The translations under genes were made by a program, and so were the position numbers. Positions 1 to 6,905 of a DNA stretch of 20,053 bases are shown piece after piece; position 1 is the first letter of the stretch; each line of letters opens with the position of its first letter. The notes under the pieces are model-generated. The model searched no databases, had not been told where the DNA came from, and saw only the letters and a list, made by a program, of their open reading frames with translations. Origin of the DNA: an uncultured Dorea sp. (GTDB taxonomy: Bacteria > Bacillota > Clostridia > Lachnospirales > Lachnospiraceae); assembly GCA_934307335.1 (NCBI GenBank), contig CAKRCL010000030.1, forward strand, positions 1 to 20,053. The letters run 5' to 3'.

Positions 1-90
1 GCAGTTCCGAGTGGATACTGGACAATCAAGCTTTGGGGAACCAAGGTGAAATACGGAACTACAGGTACTCTGACAGTAAATGTATTCTAG
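1..90 (+). CDS. 3' end of an unidentified gene (partial)
   Basis: An open frame runs from the first base to a TAG at 88-90, giving 29 residues that end in GTLTVNVF. The alternating hydrophobic/polar pattern (YWTIKLWGTKVKYG, then TGTLTVNV) looks like closing beta strands of an extracellular or Ig-like domain. That would suit a surface protein upstream of an envelope gene set, but the fragment is too short to name a family. The start lies outside the window. A stem-loop at 137-171 follows, so this gene probably belongs to a separate transcript from the phosphoesterase downstream. Confidence 0.5.
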   Translation, partial: AVPSGYWTIKLWGTKVKYGTTGTLTVNVF

Positions 91-136
91 AAAGTAAATA
101 AAATGATCGGGGCAGAGACATTTGTCCTTTGAACGG

Positions 137-171
137 ATACCGTCATTCAGATAACAGCTGGATGGCGGTAT
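137..171 (+). terminator. Stem-loop after the upstream gene, probable terminator
   Basis: ATACCGTCAT (137-146) pairs with ATGGCGGTAT (162-171), 10 bp with one G-T pair and a 15-nt loop. It lies 47 bp past the stop of the partial gene. No clean T-run follows (TGCTATTGC), so it may be a weak terminator or a transcript-end stabiliser. Confidence 0.4.
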
Positions 172-236
172 TGCTATTGCAGGATGTTTTTGAATGCGCT
201 TGGGGGAATCTGGATATTATAGCGATAGAATGATTC

Positions 237-265
237 TTGTACATTTCCGGTGTATTTGGTATAGT
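237..265 (+). promoter_or_regulatory. Sigma-A type promoter for module A
   Basis: TTGTAC (237-242), a 17-nt spacer, then TATAGT (260-265). It places a transcription start about 25 nt before the start codon at 298. The genes from 298 to 4990 follow without another clear promoter, so this probably drives the whole first envelope module. Confidence 0.55.
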
Positions 266-297
266 AATAACGGGTTATTCTCTAAGGAGGATTCGTG

Positions 298-1236
298 ATG
301 AAGAAGACAGGAGAATCTAGATTAATAAAGCGCAAGGCAGCTATCGTATTTCTGGTTATTATCGTGATTCTGGTCTGGATAATCGGTGAGATGGTGGTTT
401 CTTACCACTGGATTAAGGTGGAAAAATATTCGGTGACGGTGAAGGGTTCGCCGGGAATGGATCTGGTTACAGATTCGGGATTTCGAATGGTAGCGATTTC
501 GGATCTTCATGACCATGAATTTGGCAGCAATAATGAACGGCTTGTTCAGGATATCAAAAAGCAGAAGCCGCAGATGATTATTCTGGACGGGGATATGTTG
601 AATGAAGATTCGAAGAGTGCGCAGGTGCCGGTCACATTGGTGAAGAGTCTTGCGAAGATCGCGCCGGTTTACTATGCGCTTGGAAATCATGAGCTTGATT
701 ATATCGGTAACACAGAGGGCAAGGAGATGAAGAATCATCCGCTGGAGTCTGAATTTGTAAGGAAACTTGCAGATGCGGATGTCTGTGTGCTGGAAAATGG
801 TTATCAGGATGTAGAGATCGACGGATGTAAGGTGCGTATCGGCGGCATGTACAGCTATGCATTTGCGCTGGACGGAGATAACAGTGCAGAGAATCTGACC
901 GGTGATGTGCGGGATTTTCTGGAGGATTTCCAGAATACGGATCGTTATAAGATCATGCTGTGTCACAGACCGGACAGCTTTGTATTCGGTGATGCATCGA
1001 ATTATTGGAATGTGGATCTGGTGATCAGTGGACATGACCACGGCGGACAGGTCGTGCTTCCATTTCTGGGAGGGCTTTATGGTGGAGACCAGGGCTGGTT
1101 TCCATCTTACGTACATGGAATCTATCAGGTCGGAAAGATGGAGATATTTGTGACAAGTGGATTAAGCAGTGAAAGACAGATGCTTCCAAGATGGAACAAC
1201 CGTCCGGAGATTGCAGTGCTTCAGGTGAAGAAGTAA
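298..1236 (+). CDS. Membrane-anchored calcineurin-like metallophosphoesterase
   Basis: A 312-residue protein with one N-terminal membrane segment (about residues 14-35, after a Lys/Arg-rich start) and an extracytoplasmic metallophosphoesterase domain. The metal-site motifs are all present in order: SDLHD near 68-72, DGDM near 97, GNHE near 128-131, CHRPD near 221, and GHDHGGQ near 243-249. This arrangement matches the YkuE/YaeI-like group of calcineurin-type phosphoesterases, which use two metal ions to cleave phosphate esters. The true substrate is unknown; a lipid-linked or glycopolymer intermediate would suit the neighbours. GTG at 295 is also in frame, but ATG 298 sits 7 nt from AGGAGG (285-290), a better distance. 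It heads a probable operon with the DUF5011-like gene 37 bp downstream. Confidence 0.9.
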   Translation: MKKTGESRLIKRKAAIVFLVIIVILVWIIGEMVVSYHWIKVEKYSVTVKGSPGMDLVTDSGFRMVAISDLHDHEFGSNNERLVQDIKKQKPQMIILDGDMLNEDSKSAQVPVTLVKSLAKIAPVYYALGNHELDYIGNTEGKEMKNHPLESEFVRKLADADVCVLENGYQDVEIDGCKVRIGGMYSYAFALDGDNSAENLTGDVRDFLEDFQNTDRYKIMLCHRPDSFVFGDASNYWNVDLVISGHDHGGQVVLPFLGGLYGGDQGWFPSYVHGIYQVGKMEIFVTSGLSSERQMLPRWNNRPEIAVLQVKK

Positions 1237-1273
1237 GAATGCAGATAGAAGAATAGATGAGAGGGATATACAG

Positions 1274-2071
1274 ATGAAGAGATTAAAGATATTCAGCATA
1301 ATCCTGCTGTTTGTATCAGTAAGTGCATTTGCAGCATTTCAGGGATATACGCGGATGATACGGGACAAAAAGCCGCCGGTCATTTCTTGTGACAGTTCGG
1401 AACTTACGGTGTCGGTCGGCGCAAAAGAGGAAGATCTGTTAAAAGGCGTTACCGCAAAAGACAATCGTTCCGGGGATGTGTCGGATACTCTTGTGGTTGA
1501 GAGTATGTCTGAATTTACGGATGAAGCGAAACGGACGATCACTTATGCGGCGGTTGACAAGAGCATGAATGTAGGAAGAGCGGAAAGAACAATTGTATAT
1601 GAAGATTATACGCCGCCTACATTTCATATGACAGGCTCTCTTTGCTTTGCGGCAGGGGAGAAAGTAGATGTGTCATCGAAGATATCTGCAGACAGTGTGC
1701 TGGATGGAGATCTGACATCGAATATCAAGTATACATTGGAAAATACGGTAAATACGCAGGTGGCCGGAGAGTATCCGATTGAGTTCCGTGTGATGGACAG
1801 TGCCGGAAATACGGTGTATCTGAAGACGCAGATCAGTATTTCCGATAAAAGCTATGCGGGAATTAACGTAAAGTTAAAGGATTATCTGATCTATCTTCCG
1901 GTTGGAGCGTCATTTGATCCGAATGAATATTATGATGGTGCGGATAGAGATGGTACACTGGCAATTCAGTCTAATGTAAATACTGCGGAGGCCGGATCTT
2001 ATTATGTGGATTATATTATGAATGCAAGTGCAGTCAGTGGAAAAAGCAGGCTGGTTGTAATTGTGCAGTAG
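1274..2071 (+). CDS. DUF5011/Ig-like anchored extracellular protein (module A)
   Basis: A 265-residue protein with an N-terminal hydrophobic segment (about residues 5-22) that is either a signal peptide or an uncleaved anchor; there is no lipobox Cys. Two bacterial Ig-like repeats of DUF5011 type follow, recognised by blocks such as KDNRSGDVSD, RTITYAAVDKSMNVG, DGDLTSNI and EYPIEFRVMDSAGN. Such domains are beta-sandwich modules on the outer face of the membrane. It is a paralogue of the protein at 12943-13827, and both sit directly before a pair of fused BY-kinases, so it is probably a partner of that complex, perhaps binding glycan. A GAGAGGG ribosome site precedes the ATG. The function is unproven. 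Confidence 0.8.
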   Translation: MKRLKIFSIILLFVSVSAFAAFQGYTRMIRDKKPPVISCDSSELTVSVGAKEEDLLKGVTAKDNRSGDVSDTLVVESMSEFTDEAKRTITYAAVDKSMNVGRAERTIVYEDYTPPTFHMTGSLCFAAGEKVDVSSKISADSVLDGDLTSNIKYTLENTVNTQVAGEYPIEFRVMDSAGNTVYLKTQISISDKSYAGINVKLKDYLIYLPVGASFDPNEYYDGADRDGTLAIQSNVNTAEAGSYYVDYIMNASAVSGKSRLVVIVQ

Positions 2072-2105
2072 AGAAAGCAGAGCGAAAGAAAGAGGATAAA
2101 ACGAG

Positions 2106-3608
2106 ATGGAAAAGGAAGTACAGAAAAAGCAGATCGAGGATATGTATAATGTGATCCGTGATGTGTTGAAAAACTGGTGGGTAATACTTTTTATCGCGAT
2201 ATCAGCGTCATTGCTTACTTATATTGCAGCAGCCTGGATGTATCATCCAACTTACACATCCAGCACGACATTTGTAGTATCAGCGAAGGGATCCAGTACG
2301 GGAGCGTATGCGAATAGAAGTCAGACGGAGAAGTTGACGGATACATTTCAGTCAGTCATGAACAGCCAGATCTTGAAAAAGAAAGTATCTGAAAGCCTGA
2401 AGATGGAGAGCTTTCCAGGAACGGTGACGATTGCAGTTGTGCCGGAGACGAATCTTTTGACGGTGTCTGTGACAAGTGATTCGCCGGAGATATCATTTAA
2501 ACTGTTGAAGAGTATGCTGGAGCATTACCAGGACGTATCGAAAAATGTGCTTGGTGAAGTGGTCATGGAAGTATTTGAGGAGCCCAATTTCCCGTCGGCA
2601 GCTGATGTTGCGTTCCGGGGCGGCAGTGTGATGAAGAAAGGGTTCCTGGCAGGAGCAGTCCTGATGATCGCGCTGCTGGCTCTTATGTCTTATCAGAAGG
2701 ATAATGTAAAGAGTGAGGAAGAAGTAACGGAGAAGTTGGATACAACGGTATTTGGTACATTGAATCATGAAGCGTCATACAGGAATTTAAAGGCCCGTCT
2801 AAAGAGGCAGAAGAAGAAAATACTGATTACAGAACCGGCGGTAAGTTTTGGGTTTGTCGAGACAATCAAGAAGATGCGTACCAAGCTTTTGTATTACCGG
2901 AGTAAGAATCAGGATAAGGTATTGCTTGTAACAAGTACGATGAAGAAGGAAGGCAAGACGATCGTAGCAGCCAATCTTGCGCTGGCTATGGCGCAGAGAG
3001 GCAAGAAGGTACTTTTGATCGAGGGAGATATGCGTAAGAGCGACCTTGCGTCTTTCTTAAATGTTGACGTACCGGAGGGGGCCGGTTTTTCGGAGCGGAT
3101 CGGGAATAATCTGGAGTCTCTGATATTCAAAATGCCGGACAAGTCGTTATATTTACTGCCGAATAATGTGATACATAAGCATTCAACGGAATTTCTGGGA
3201 TCGCAGAAATTTGACGAGTTCTTACAGAGGATGCGGGAGAAAATGGATTTTATCATTATCGACGGACCTGCGGCTAAGGGAAGAGCAGATGCGGAGGTTC
3301 TGGCGAGAAGAGCGGATTTTTCGCTTTTGGTCGTGAAGCAGAATTATACGAAAGTACCGTATATCAATGATACGATCGATATGCTGGATCGTTATGGACA
3401 CGGACTGGCAGGATGTGTATTTAACGATGTGCTCGTTGGCGGTGCGGTATTAAGTTCCGGCTACGGTTATGGATATGGCTACGGATATGGCTATGGAAAA
3501 TATCGCTATGGCAGATATCATGGCTATGGAAAGTATCATTCTTATTATTATAACCGGGCAGATGAGGAACAGGAAAAAGTATCACAGAAGGAAGAGGAGA
3601 CCAGATAA
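2106..3608 (+). CDS. Fused Wzz/BY-type tyrosine kinase with degenerate ATP site and long Tyr tail (A1)
   Basis: 500 residues. A Wzz-type chain-length region carries membrane segments near residues 23-45 and 175-195 and is followed by a cytoplasmic BY-kinase domain. The ATP motifs are off-consensus: Walker A is STMKKEGKTI (about 277-286), with KEGK in place of PGEGK and Ile after GKT; Walker A' is LLIEGDMRKSD (about 302-312), with Glu for the usual first Asp and no RxP; Walker B is FIIIDGPA. The C-terminal tail (about 451-484) has 14 tyrosines in GY repeats, the normal autophosphorylation cluster. The stop overlaps the next start by one base (TAATG), so A1 and A2 are translationally coupled. 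It may act more as a phosphorylated substrate or scaffold than as an efficient kinase; that part is inference. Confidence 0.88.
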   Translation: MEKEVQKKQIEDMYNVIRDVLKNWWVILFIAISASLLTYIAAAWMYHPTYTSSTTFVVSAKGSSTGAYANRSQTEKLTDTFQSVMNSQILKKKVSESLKMESFPGTVTIAVVPETNLLTVSVTSDSPEISFKLLKSMLEHYQDVSKNVLGEVVMEVFEEPNFPSAADVAFRGGSVMKKGFLAGAVLMIALLALMSYQKDNVKSEEEVTEKLDTTVFGTLNHEASYRNLKARLKRQKKKILITEPAVSFGFVETIKKMRTKLLYYRSKNQDKVLLVTSTMKKEGKTIVAANLALAMAQRGKKVLLIEGDMRKSDLASFLNVDVPEGAGFSERIGNNLESLIFKMPDKSLYLLPNNVIHKHSTEFLGSQKFDEFLQRMREKMDFIIIDGPAAKGRADAEVLARRADFSLLVVKQNYTKVPYINDTIDMLDRYGHGLAGCVFNDVLVGGAVLSSGYGYGYGYGYGYGKYRYGRYHGYGKYHSYYYNRADEEQEKVSQKEEETR

Positions 3609-4990
3609 TGGCAGATCAGGAAAAGGAAAAAAGCCAGGAAGCAGGGCTGATAGATATTACAGAAATCCTGTCGGATTATTTGCGCATTTTCCGCAGAATG
3701 TGGGCGTGGGTGCTGATTTTTACGATTCTCGGATCGGGATTCTTTTATATACGGGCGAGGGTTCAGTATCAGCCGGTCTATACGGCGTCGGCAACATTTA
3801 CAGTTAATATACAGAGAGAACAGCAGGGAATCACGGATACGGGTTCTACGTCGTTCTTTAATAACTCGGCAGCAGAGCAGATGGCGAAGACATTTCCATA
3901 TATCCTGACAAGCGGCGTGTTGAAAAGGAAGGTCGCGAAGGATATGGATGTTGCGGTCGTACCGGGAGTCATCAAGGCGACGGTTGCGGAGAATACGAAT
4001 CTTCTGACGATTTCGGTGACGGATCAGGATGCGGGAAGGGCGTATGCTACGTTAAAATCTGTTGAAGAAAATTATCCGGCGATCTCGGAAGTGATCGTTG
4101 GTAAGGTGAATATGGAAATGCTGGATGAGACGGGGATTCCGGCTCAGCCGGATAATCCGAAAGCGTTCAAGAAGAACGCGGTCAAAGGTGCGCTGGCAGG
4201 ATGTTTGCTCGTTATGCTCTGGACAGGGATTCTGGTAGTGACAAGGAGAACGATCCGAAAGGAATCGGATATCCATAGATGGATGAACACAAGATGTCTT
4301 GGAACGGTTCCGGAAGTGCATGAGAAGCGAAGATCAAAGTCAACGGCTATGCGTATGATCCTGACGGATCCGAAGATAGAGGAGAAGATGCAGGAGTCTT
4401 TCCGAATCATCCGAAATAAGATTGAGTACAATGCACAGGAATATCATATGAAGACATTTCTTGTCACAAGTGCGCTGGCAGGAGAAGGAAAAAGTACTGC
4501 GGCAGTGAATCTGGCACTCTCACTTGCGCAGGCTGGCCAGAGAGTCACGCTTGTAGACTGTGACTTGAGGCATCCGACGGACCGTCAGATACTCGGCGTG
4601 CAAGAGGATGGAGATGGACTTAGAGAGATATTGGAACGTAAGGCAAGGATGAAAGATTGTCTGATGGGAGCGAAGGAACTCGGACTTGAATCAACGATGC
4701 GTATCCGATTTCTTCCGGGAGGCAAGACGATCGGTGACGGTTCAGACCTTCTTGGAACAGAGTTGATGGGACGAATCATTAAGAGGCTGGAAGAGGTATC
4801 GGACTACGTGATCCTGGACAGTGCACCGGCCGGGCTTTTGACGGATGCAGTTGTGCTGGCACAATATGCAGACGGAGCAGTGTTCGTTGTCAGAAAGGAT
4901 TTTGCAAGAGTGGATTATATTATGGACGGAATGGAACATCTGGCAGAGAGTAATATACAGATCATCGGTGGAATCCTGAACGGAGTATAG
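3608..4990 (+). CDS. Fused Wzz/BY-type tyrosine kinase lacking a Tyr tail (A2)
   Basis: 460 residues with the same layout as its neighbour: a transmembrane segment near residues 34-52, a periplasm-like Wzz region, a second segment near 197-216, then a kinase domain. The ATP motifs are close to consensus: Walker A SALAGEGKSTAA (about 293-304), Walker A' TLVDCDLRHPT and Walker B YVILDSAP. The protein stops at GGILNGV, where relatives continue into a Tyr-rich tail, so it has no terminal tyrosine cluster. It starts inside the stop codon of A1. With A1 (poor ATP site, long tail) it forms a complementary pair. The missing tail could be natural or could reflect the repeat-rich element that begins 26 bp downstream. 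Confidence 0.88.
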   Translation: MADQEKEKSQEAGLIDITEILSDYLRIFRRMWAWVLIFTILGSGFFYIRARVQYQPVYTASATFTVNIQREQQGITDTGSTSFFNNSAAEQMAKTFPYILTSGVLKRKVAKDMDVAVVPGVIKATVAENTNLLTISVTDQDAGRAYATLKSVEENYPAISEVIVGKVNMEMLDETGIPAQPDNPKAFKKNAVKGALAGCLLVMLWTGILVVTRRTIRKESDIHRWMNTRCLGTVPEVHEKRRSKSTAMRMILTDPKIEEKMQESFRIIRNKIEYNAQEYHMKTFLVTSALAGEGKSTAAVNLALSLAQAGQRVTLVDCDLRHPTDRQILGVQEDGDGLREILERKARMKDCLMGAKELGLESTMRIRFLPGGKTIGDGSDLLGTELMGRIIKRLEEVSDYVILDSAPAGLLTDAVVLAQYADGAVFVVRKDFARVDYIMDGMEHLAESNIQIIGGILNGV

Positions 4991-5015
4991 AGAACCGGAA
5001 AGAGATAAAAAAATA

Positions 5016-5193
5016 AAAAGAGATAAAATGTAAGGGACCTTGATGGATCCCTTATATCAGCTGGGAGTCAATCCCCCAGCTGATATAGCCTCCGGCAGGA
5101 TTGCAGAGGTGCGCAGTAGAAGTATGTCATGCAATTGCATGACGCGCACCTCGCAGCAAGAATGCCGAGGCATTCTTGAATTTTATCTCTTTT
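5016..5193. repeat. Nested inverted-repeat element with four hairpins, bidirectional terminator or MITE-like
   Basis: The outer arms AAAAGAGATAAAA (5016-5028) and TTTTATCTCTTTT (5181-5193) are perfect 13-bp inverted repeats. Inside lie four more stems: TAAGGGA/TCCCTTA (5031-5054); a perfect 13-bp stem TATATCAGCTGGG/CCCAGCTGATATA (5053-5087); GAGGTGCGC/GCGCACCTC (5106-5152) enclosing the 18-bp palindrome GTCATGCAATTGCATGAC (5126-5143); and an 8-9 bp stem at 5158-5177. A hairpin followed by T-rich sequence occurs on each strand, so it can end transcription of both the kinase gene (+) and the LytTR gene (-), whose stop codon overlaps the right arm. The density and outer arms also suit a small non-autonomous mobile element. 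No obvious target duplication was seen. Confidence 0.7.
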
Positions 5194-5905
5194 AAGTTGA
5201 ACGTGATATCAGGAATTTGTTGAATAATTTGACAATGGAACTTCGCTTACGTAAGGTCAGAGGAATATTGTCATTGTTAGTCAGTTGGATCTCAGTGTCC
5301 CCGATATCCTGAATATAATTCATATTTACAAGATAGCTACGATAACAACGGATAAATGAAGTGTCATTTAACATGCTTTCGATGTGATTTAACGCCATGT
5401 TGGTTTCGAATGTTTTTGCAGCGGTATGTATCAAGCATTTTCTTCCGATACTTTCGATATAGAAAATCTCGGAAACCGGAATATGATACAACAGCCGGTT
5501 CGAATATACGTCCAGTGTAGGTGTTGAAGGAAAAATCGGAAGTACCAGTCTGGTAAAAACTTTTTCAAAGTGCTTTTCTGCGATGGGCTTCAAGAGGTAT
5601 CCTTCGACTCCCAGATTATAGCTTTCCAGACAATGTTCCGTACTTTTTGTAGTAAAGATGATTGTCGGAGGGGTCAGACCTTCTTTTAACTGTCTGGCAG
5701 TTTCAAGTCCATCGGTCCCCGGCATCAAAATCCCCAGAAAGATAAGCGAATAGCTTTTGGGAGATTTTAAAAGCGCATCTGTTGAAGTAAAGAAATCTAC
5801 ATTCAATAATGCGTGATTAAGCATGTACTTTTTAATATTGGCGTTCAAGAGTTCATTAATGTGTATTATGTCAGTATCATATCTATCGCAGATCGCTACA
5901 TTCAT
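5192..5905 (-). CDS. LytTR-family response regulator without the phospho-acceptor Asp
   Basis: 237 residues: a receiver-like domain (about 1-120) and a LytTR DNA-binding domain (about 140-235, with EIFYIESIGRKCLIH and FIRCYRSYLVNM). Such proteins are transcription regulators of the AgrA/ComE type. Where receivers carry the phosphorylated Asp (LIFLDI.MP), this one reads LIFLGILMPGTDG, with Gly58 encoded by GGG on the minus strand at 5732-5734. The acidic pair is also reduced (ICDR), while Thr85 and Lys106 are kept. It may therefore work without phosphorylation. No histidine kinase is adjacent. ATG at 5905 was chosen because AGGAGGG lies 5 nt upstream; the longer frame to 6148 is not needed. 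It diverges from the peptide cassette and is a candidate regulator of it. Confidence 0.88.
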   Translation of the reverse strand: MNVAICDRYDTDIIHINELLNANIKKYMLNHALLNVDFFTSTDALLKSPKSYSLIFLGILMPGTDGLETARQLKEGLTPPTIIFTTKSTEHCLESYNLGVEGYLLKPIAEKHFEKVFTRLVLPIFPSTPTLDVYSNRLLYHIPVSEIFYIESIGRKCLIHTAAKTFETNMALNHIESMLNDTSFIRCYRSYLVNMNYIQDIGDTEIQLTNNDNIPLTLRKRSSIVKLFNKFLISRST

Positions 5906-5973
5906 ATATACCCTCCTTCCCGAACAGATAAAACTCATTCCAATGCGTGTATGGGATATATCCATATATTTAT

Positions 5974-6001
5974 AATATAGCATAAAATAAGAGCGAATCA
6001 A
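5974..6001 (-). promoter_or_regulatory. Promoter of the LytTR gene
   Basis: Read on the minus strand: TTGATT (5996-6001), a 16-nt spacer, then TATATT (5974-5979). It gives a 5' leader of about 60 nt before the start at 5905. Confidence 0.5.
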
Positions 6002-6017
6002 AGTAATCTTTTGATTC
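5995..6017. promoter_or_regulatory. Perfect dyad in the divergent control region
   Basis: GAATCAAA (5995-6002) and TTTGATTC (6010-6017) are perfect 8-bp inverted repeats with a 7-nt centre. The left arm overlaps the -35 box of the LytTR promoter, and the dyad sits just upstream of the proposed promoter for the protease gene. This is a typical place for an operator acting on both divergent units; the binding protein is unknown. Confidence 0.45.
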
Positions 6018-6020
6018 ATA

Positions 6021-6049
6021 TTGCAGGAAGAAAAATGCAATGTTATGAT
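6021..6049 (+). promoter_or_regulatory. Possible promoter of the protease gene
   Basis: TTGCAG (6021-6026), 17 nt, TATGAT (6044-6049). The -10 is good and the -35 weak. If used, transcription begins near 6056, which rules out the in-frame starts at 6021 and 6045 for the next gene. Confidence 0.35.
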
Positions 6050-6098
6050 AAAAAAAGAATTTGTGGCACTATATGCAGAACAGATAAAGAAAAGCGGG

Positions 6099-6548
6099 AT
6101 GAGGAAGATGAAGGTTGTAAATACAAGAGAATATGTCGGCATGCTCAAGGAACTGACAGAAGAAGGAAAAGAAGTCAGTATGATGATATTTGGAAGCAGT
6201 ATGGCACCATTTTTGATTCATGCAAGGGATATGATATATTTTAAAAAGCCGGACAGAAAACTAAAAAAAGGCGATATGGTATTTTTCCAGAGGGAAACAG
6301 GACAGTATGTCATGCACCGGATTTGGAAGATCCGCCCGGAAGGTTATTATATTGTAGGGGATGCGCAGACTCAGATAGAAGGTCCGGTGAAAAGAGAGCA
6401 GATCTTCGCGCTGATTACGAAAGTCCGGAGAAAAGAAAGATGGATGAAACCGGGAGATTTCTGGTGGGAATTTTTTGAACATGTATGGCTGCATATGATT
6501 CCGATCCGGCGGGCGGTTATGTGGTGTTATGGGAAGCTGGTAAAATGA
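6099..6548 (+). CDS. Soluble S24/S26-type peptidase (signal-peptidase-like), probable leader protease
   Basis: About 149 residues from ATG 6099 (MRKMKVVNTREYVGML). The start is uncertain: 6108 and 6045 are in frame and none has an ideal ribosome site. The catalytic serine block is VSMMIFGSSMAPF, matching GxSMxP of S24/S26 peptidases. The second block is QYVMHRIWKI, with His where bacterial type I signal peptidases use Lys, as in the SipW/eukaryotic-type branch, followed by YYIVGDAQTQ. There is no N-terminal membrane segment; the C-terminus (WWEFFEHVWLHMIPIRR) is aromatic and amphipathic and could touch the membrane. It precedes PqqD-like, kinase-like and exporter genes, so it plausibly trims the precursors at 9790 and 10506. 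A role as a SipW-like or LexA-like protease is the alternative. Confidence 0.78.
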   Translation: MRKMKVVNTREYVGMLKELTEEGKEVSMMIFGSSMAPFLIHARDMIYFKKPDRKLKKGDMVFFQRETGQYVMHRIWKIRPEGYYIVGDAQTQIEGPVKREQIFALITKVRRKERWMKPGDFWWEFFEHVWLHMIPIRRAVMWCYGKLVK

Positions 6549-6559
6549 AAAGTGGATAG

Positions 6560-6588
6560 TTGCGCATAGATACTAGCAATGCTATGAT
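6560..6588 (+). promoter_or_regulatory. Promoter before the PqqD-like gene
   Basis: TTGCGC (6560-6565), 17 nt, TATGAT (6583-6588), placing a start near 6595. The gene start at 6618 has AAGGAG (6603-6608) at 9 nt. Confidence 0.45.
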
Positions 6589-6617
6589 GGAACAATAAAA
6601 TCAAGGAGAAAAGTTAT

Positions 6618-6905
6618 ATGAAGATAGTTAAAGAATTTATATTGAGGGAAATCGCGGGTGAATGTGTACTGGTGCCGACAGGTGCAACTTCGCAGGAATT
6701 TAATGGAATGATCACGATCAGTGATACAGCCAAATTTATCTGGGAGAATATTGAAAAGGTGGATGGCCTGGAAGAGATGATCCAGATGGTGCTGGATACA
6801 TATGAGATTGATGAAGAGACTGCAAGAAGGGATACGATTGCTTTTGTCGGTGCTCTTGTGGAGAATGGCTTTATCGAGTGTACGAAGGAAGATGGGACAT
6901 GGTAG
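6618..6905 (+). CDS. PqqD-family peptide-recognition (RRE) protein
   Basis: 95 residues, the usual size for a stand-alone PqqD-type protein. Recognisable blocks are FILREIAGECVLVPTG (about 7-22), MITISDTAKFIWENIE (about 31-46) and a helical C-terminal half with ARRDTIAFVGALVENGFI. PqqD-type winged-helix domains are RiPP recognition elements: they bind the leader of a precursor peptide and present it to the modifying enzyme, here most likely the radical SAM protein at 10975. It has its own promoter and ribosome site. Its last codons overlap the start of the next gene by 7 nt, coupling it to the HPr-kinase-like protein. The same trio (S24/S26 protease, PqqD, HPrK-like) argues for a peptide maturation cassette rather than PQQ synthesis. 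Confidence 0.9.
   Translation: MKIVKEFILREIAGECVLVPTGATSQEFNGMITISDTAKFIWENIEKVDGLEEMIQMVLDTYEIDEETARRDTIAFVGALVENGFIECTKEDGTW

Noticed and set aside
3455..3550. GY-coding repeats as a simple-sequence or assembly artefact
   Set aside because: Codons vary (TAC/TAT, GGT/GGA/GGC) and such tails are a known hallmark of BY-kinases; similar but distinct tails occur at 15220-15280 and 16680-16790.
5101..5160. GTCATGCAATTGCATGAC palindrome and flanking stem as a CRISPR repeat or tRNA
   Set aside because: Only one copy is present with no spacers, and no cloverleaf or tRNA-like loops can be formed.
5906..6148. Longer LytTR start at 6148
   Set aside because: It would run through the promoter, the dyad and the protease gene's upstream region and add about 80 non-receiver residues. 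ATG 5905 has an ideal ribosome site and starts at the receiver motif.
6011..6244. Alternative-frame 77-codon gene with a good ribosome site (ATG 6035)
   Set aside because: It overlaps the protease reading frame, which carries clear family motifs; the product resembles nothing known.
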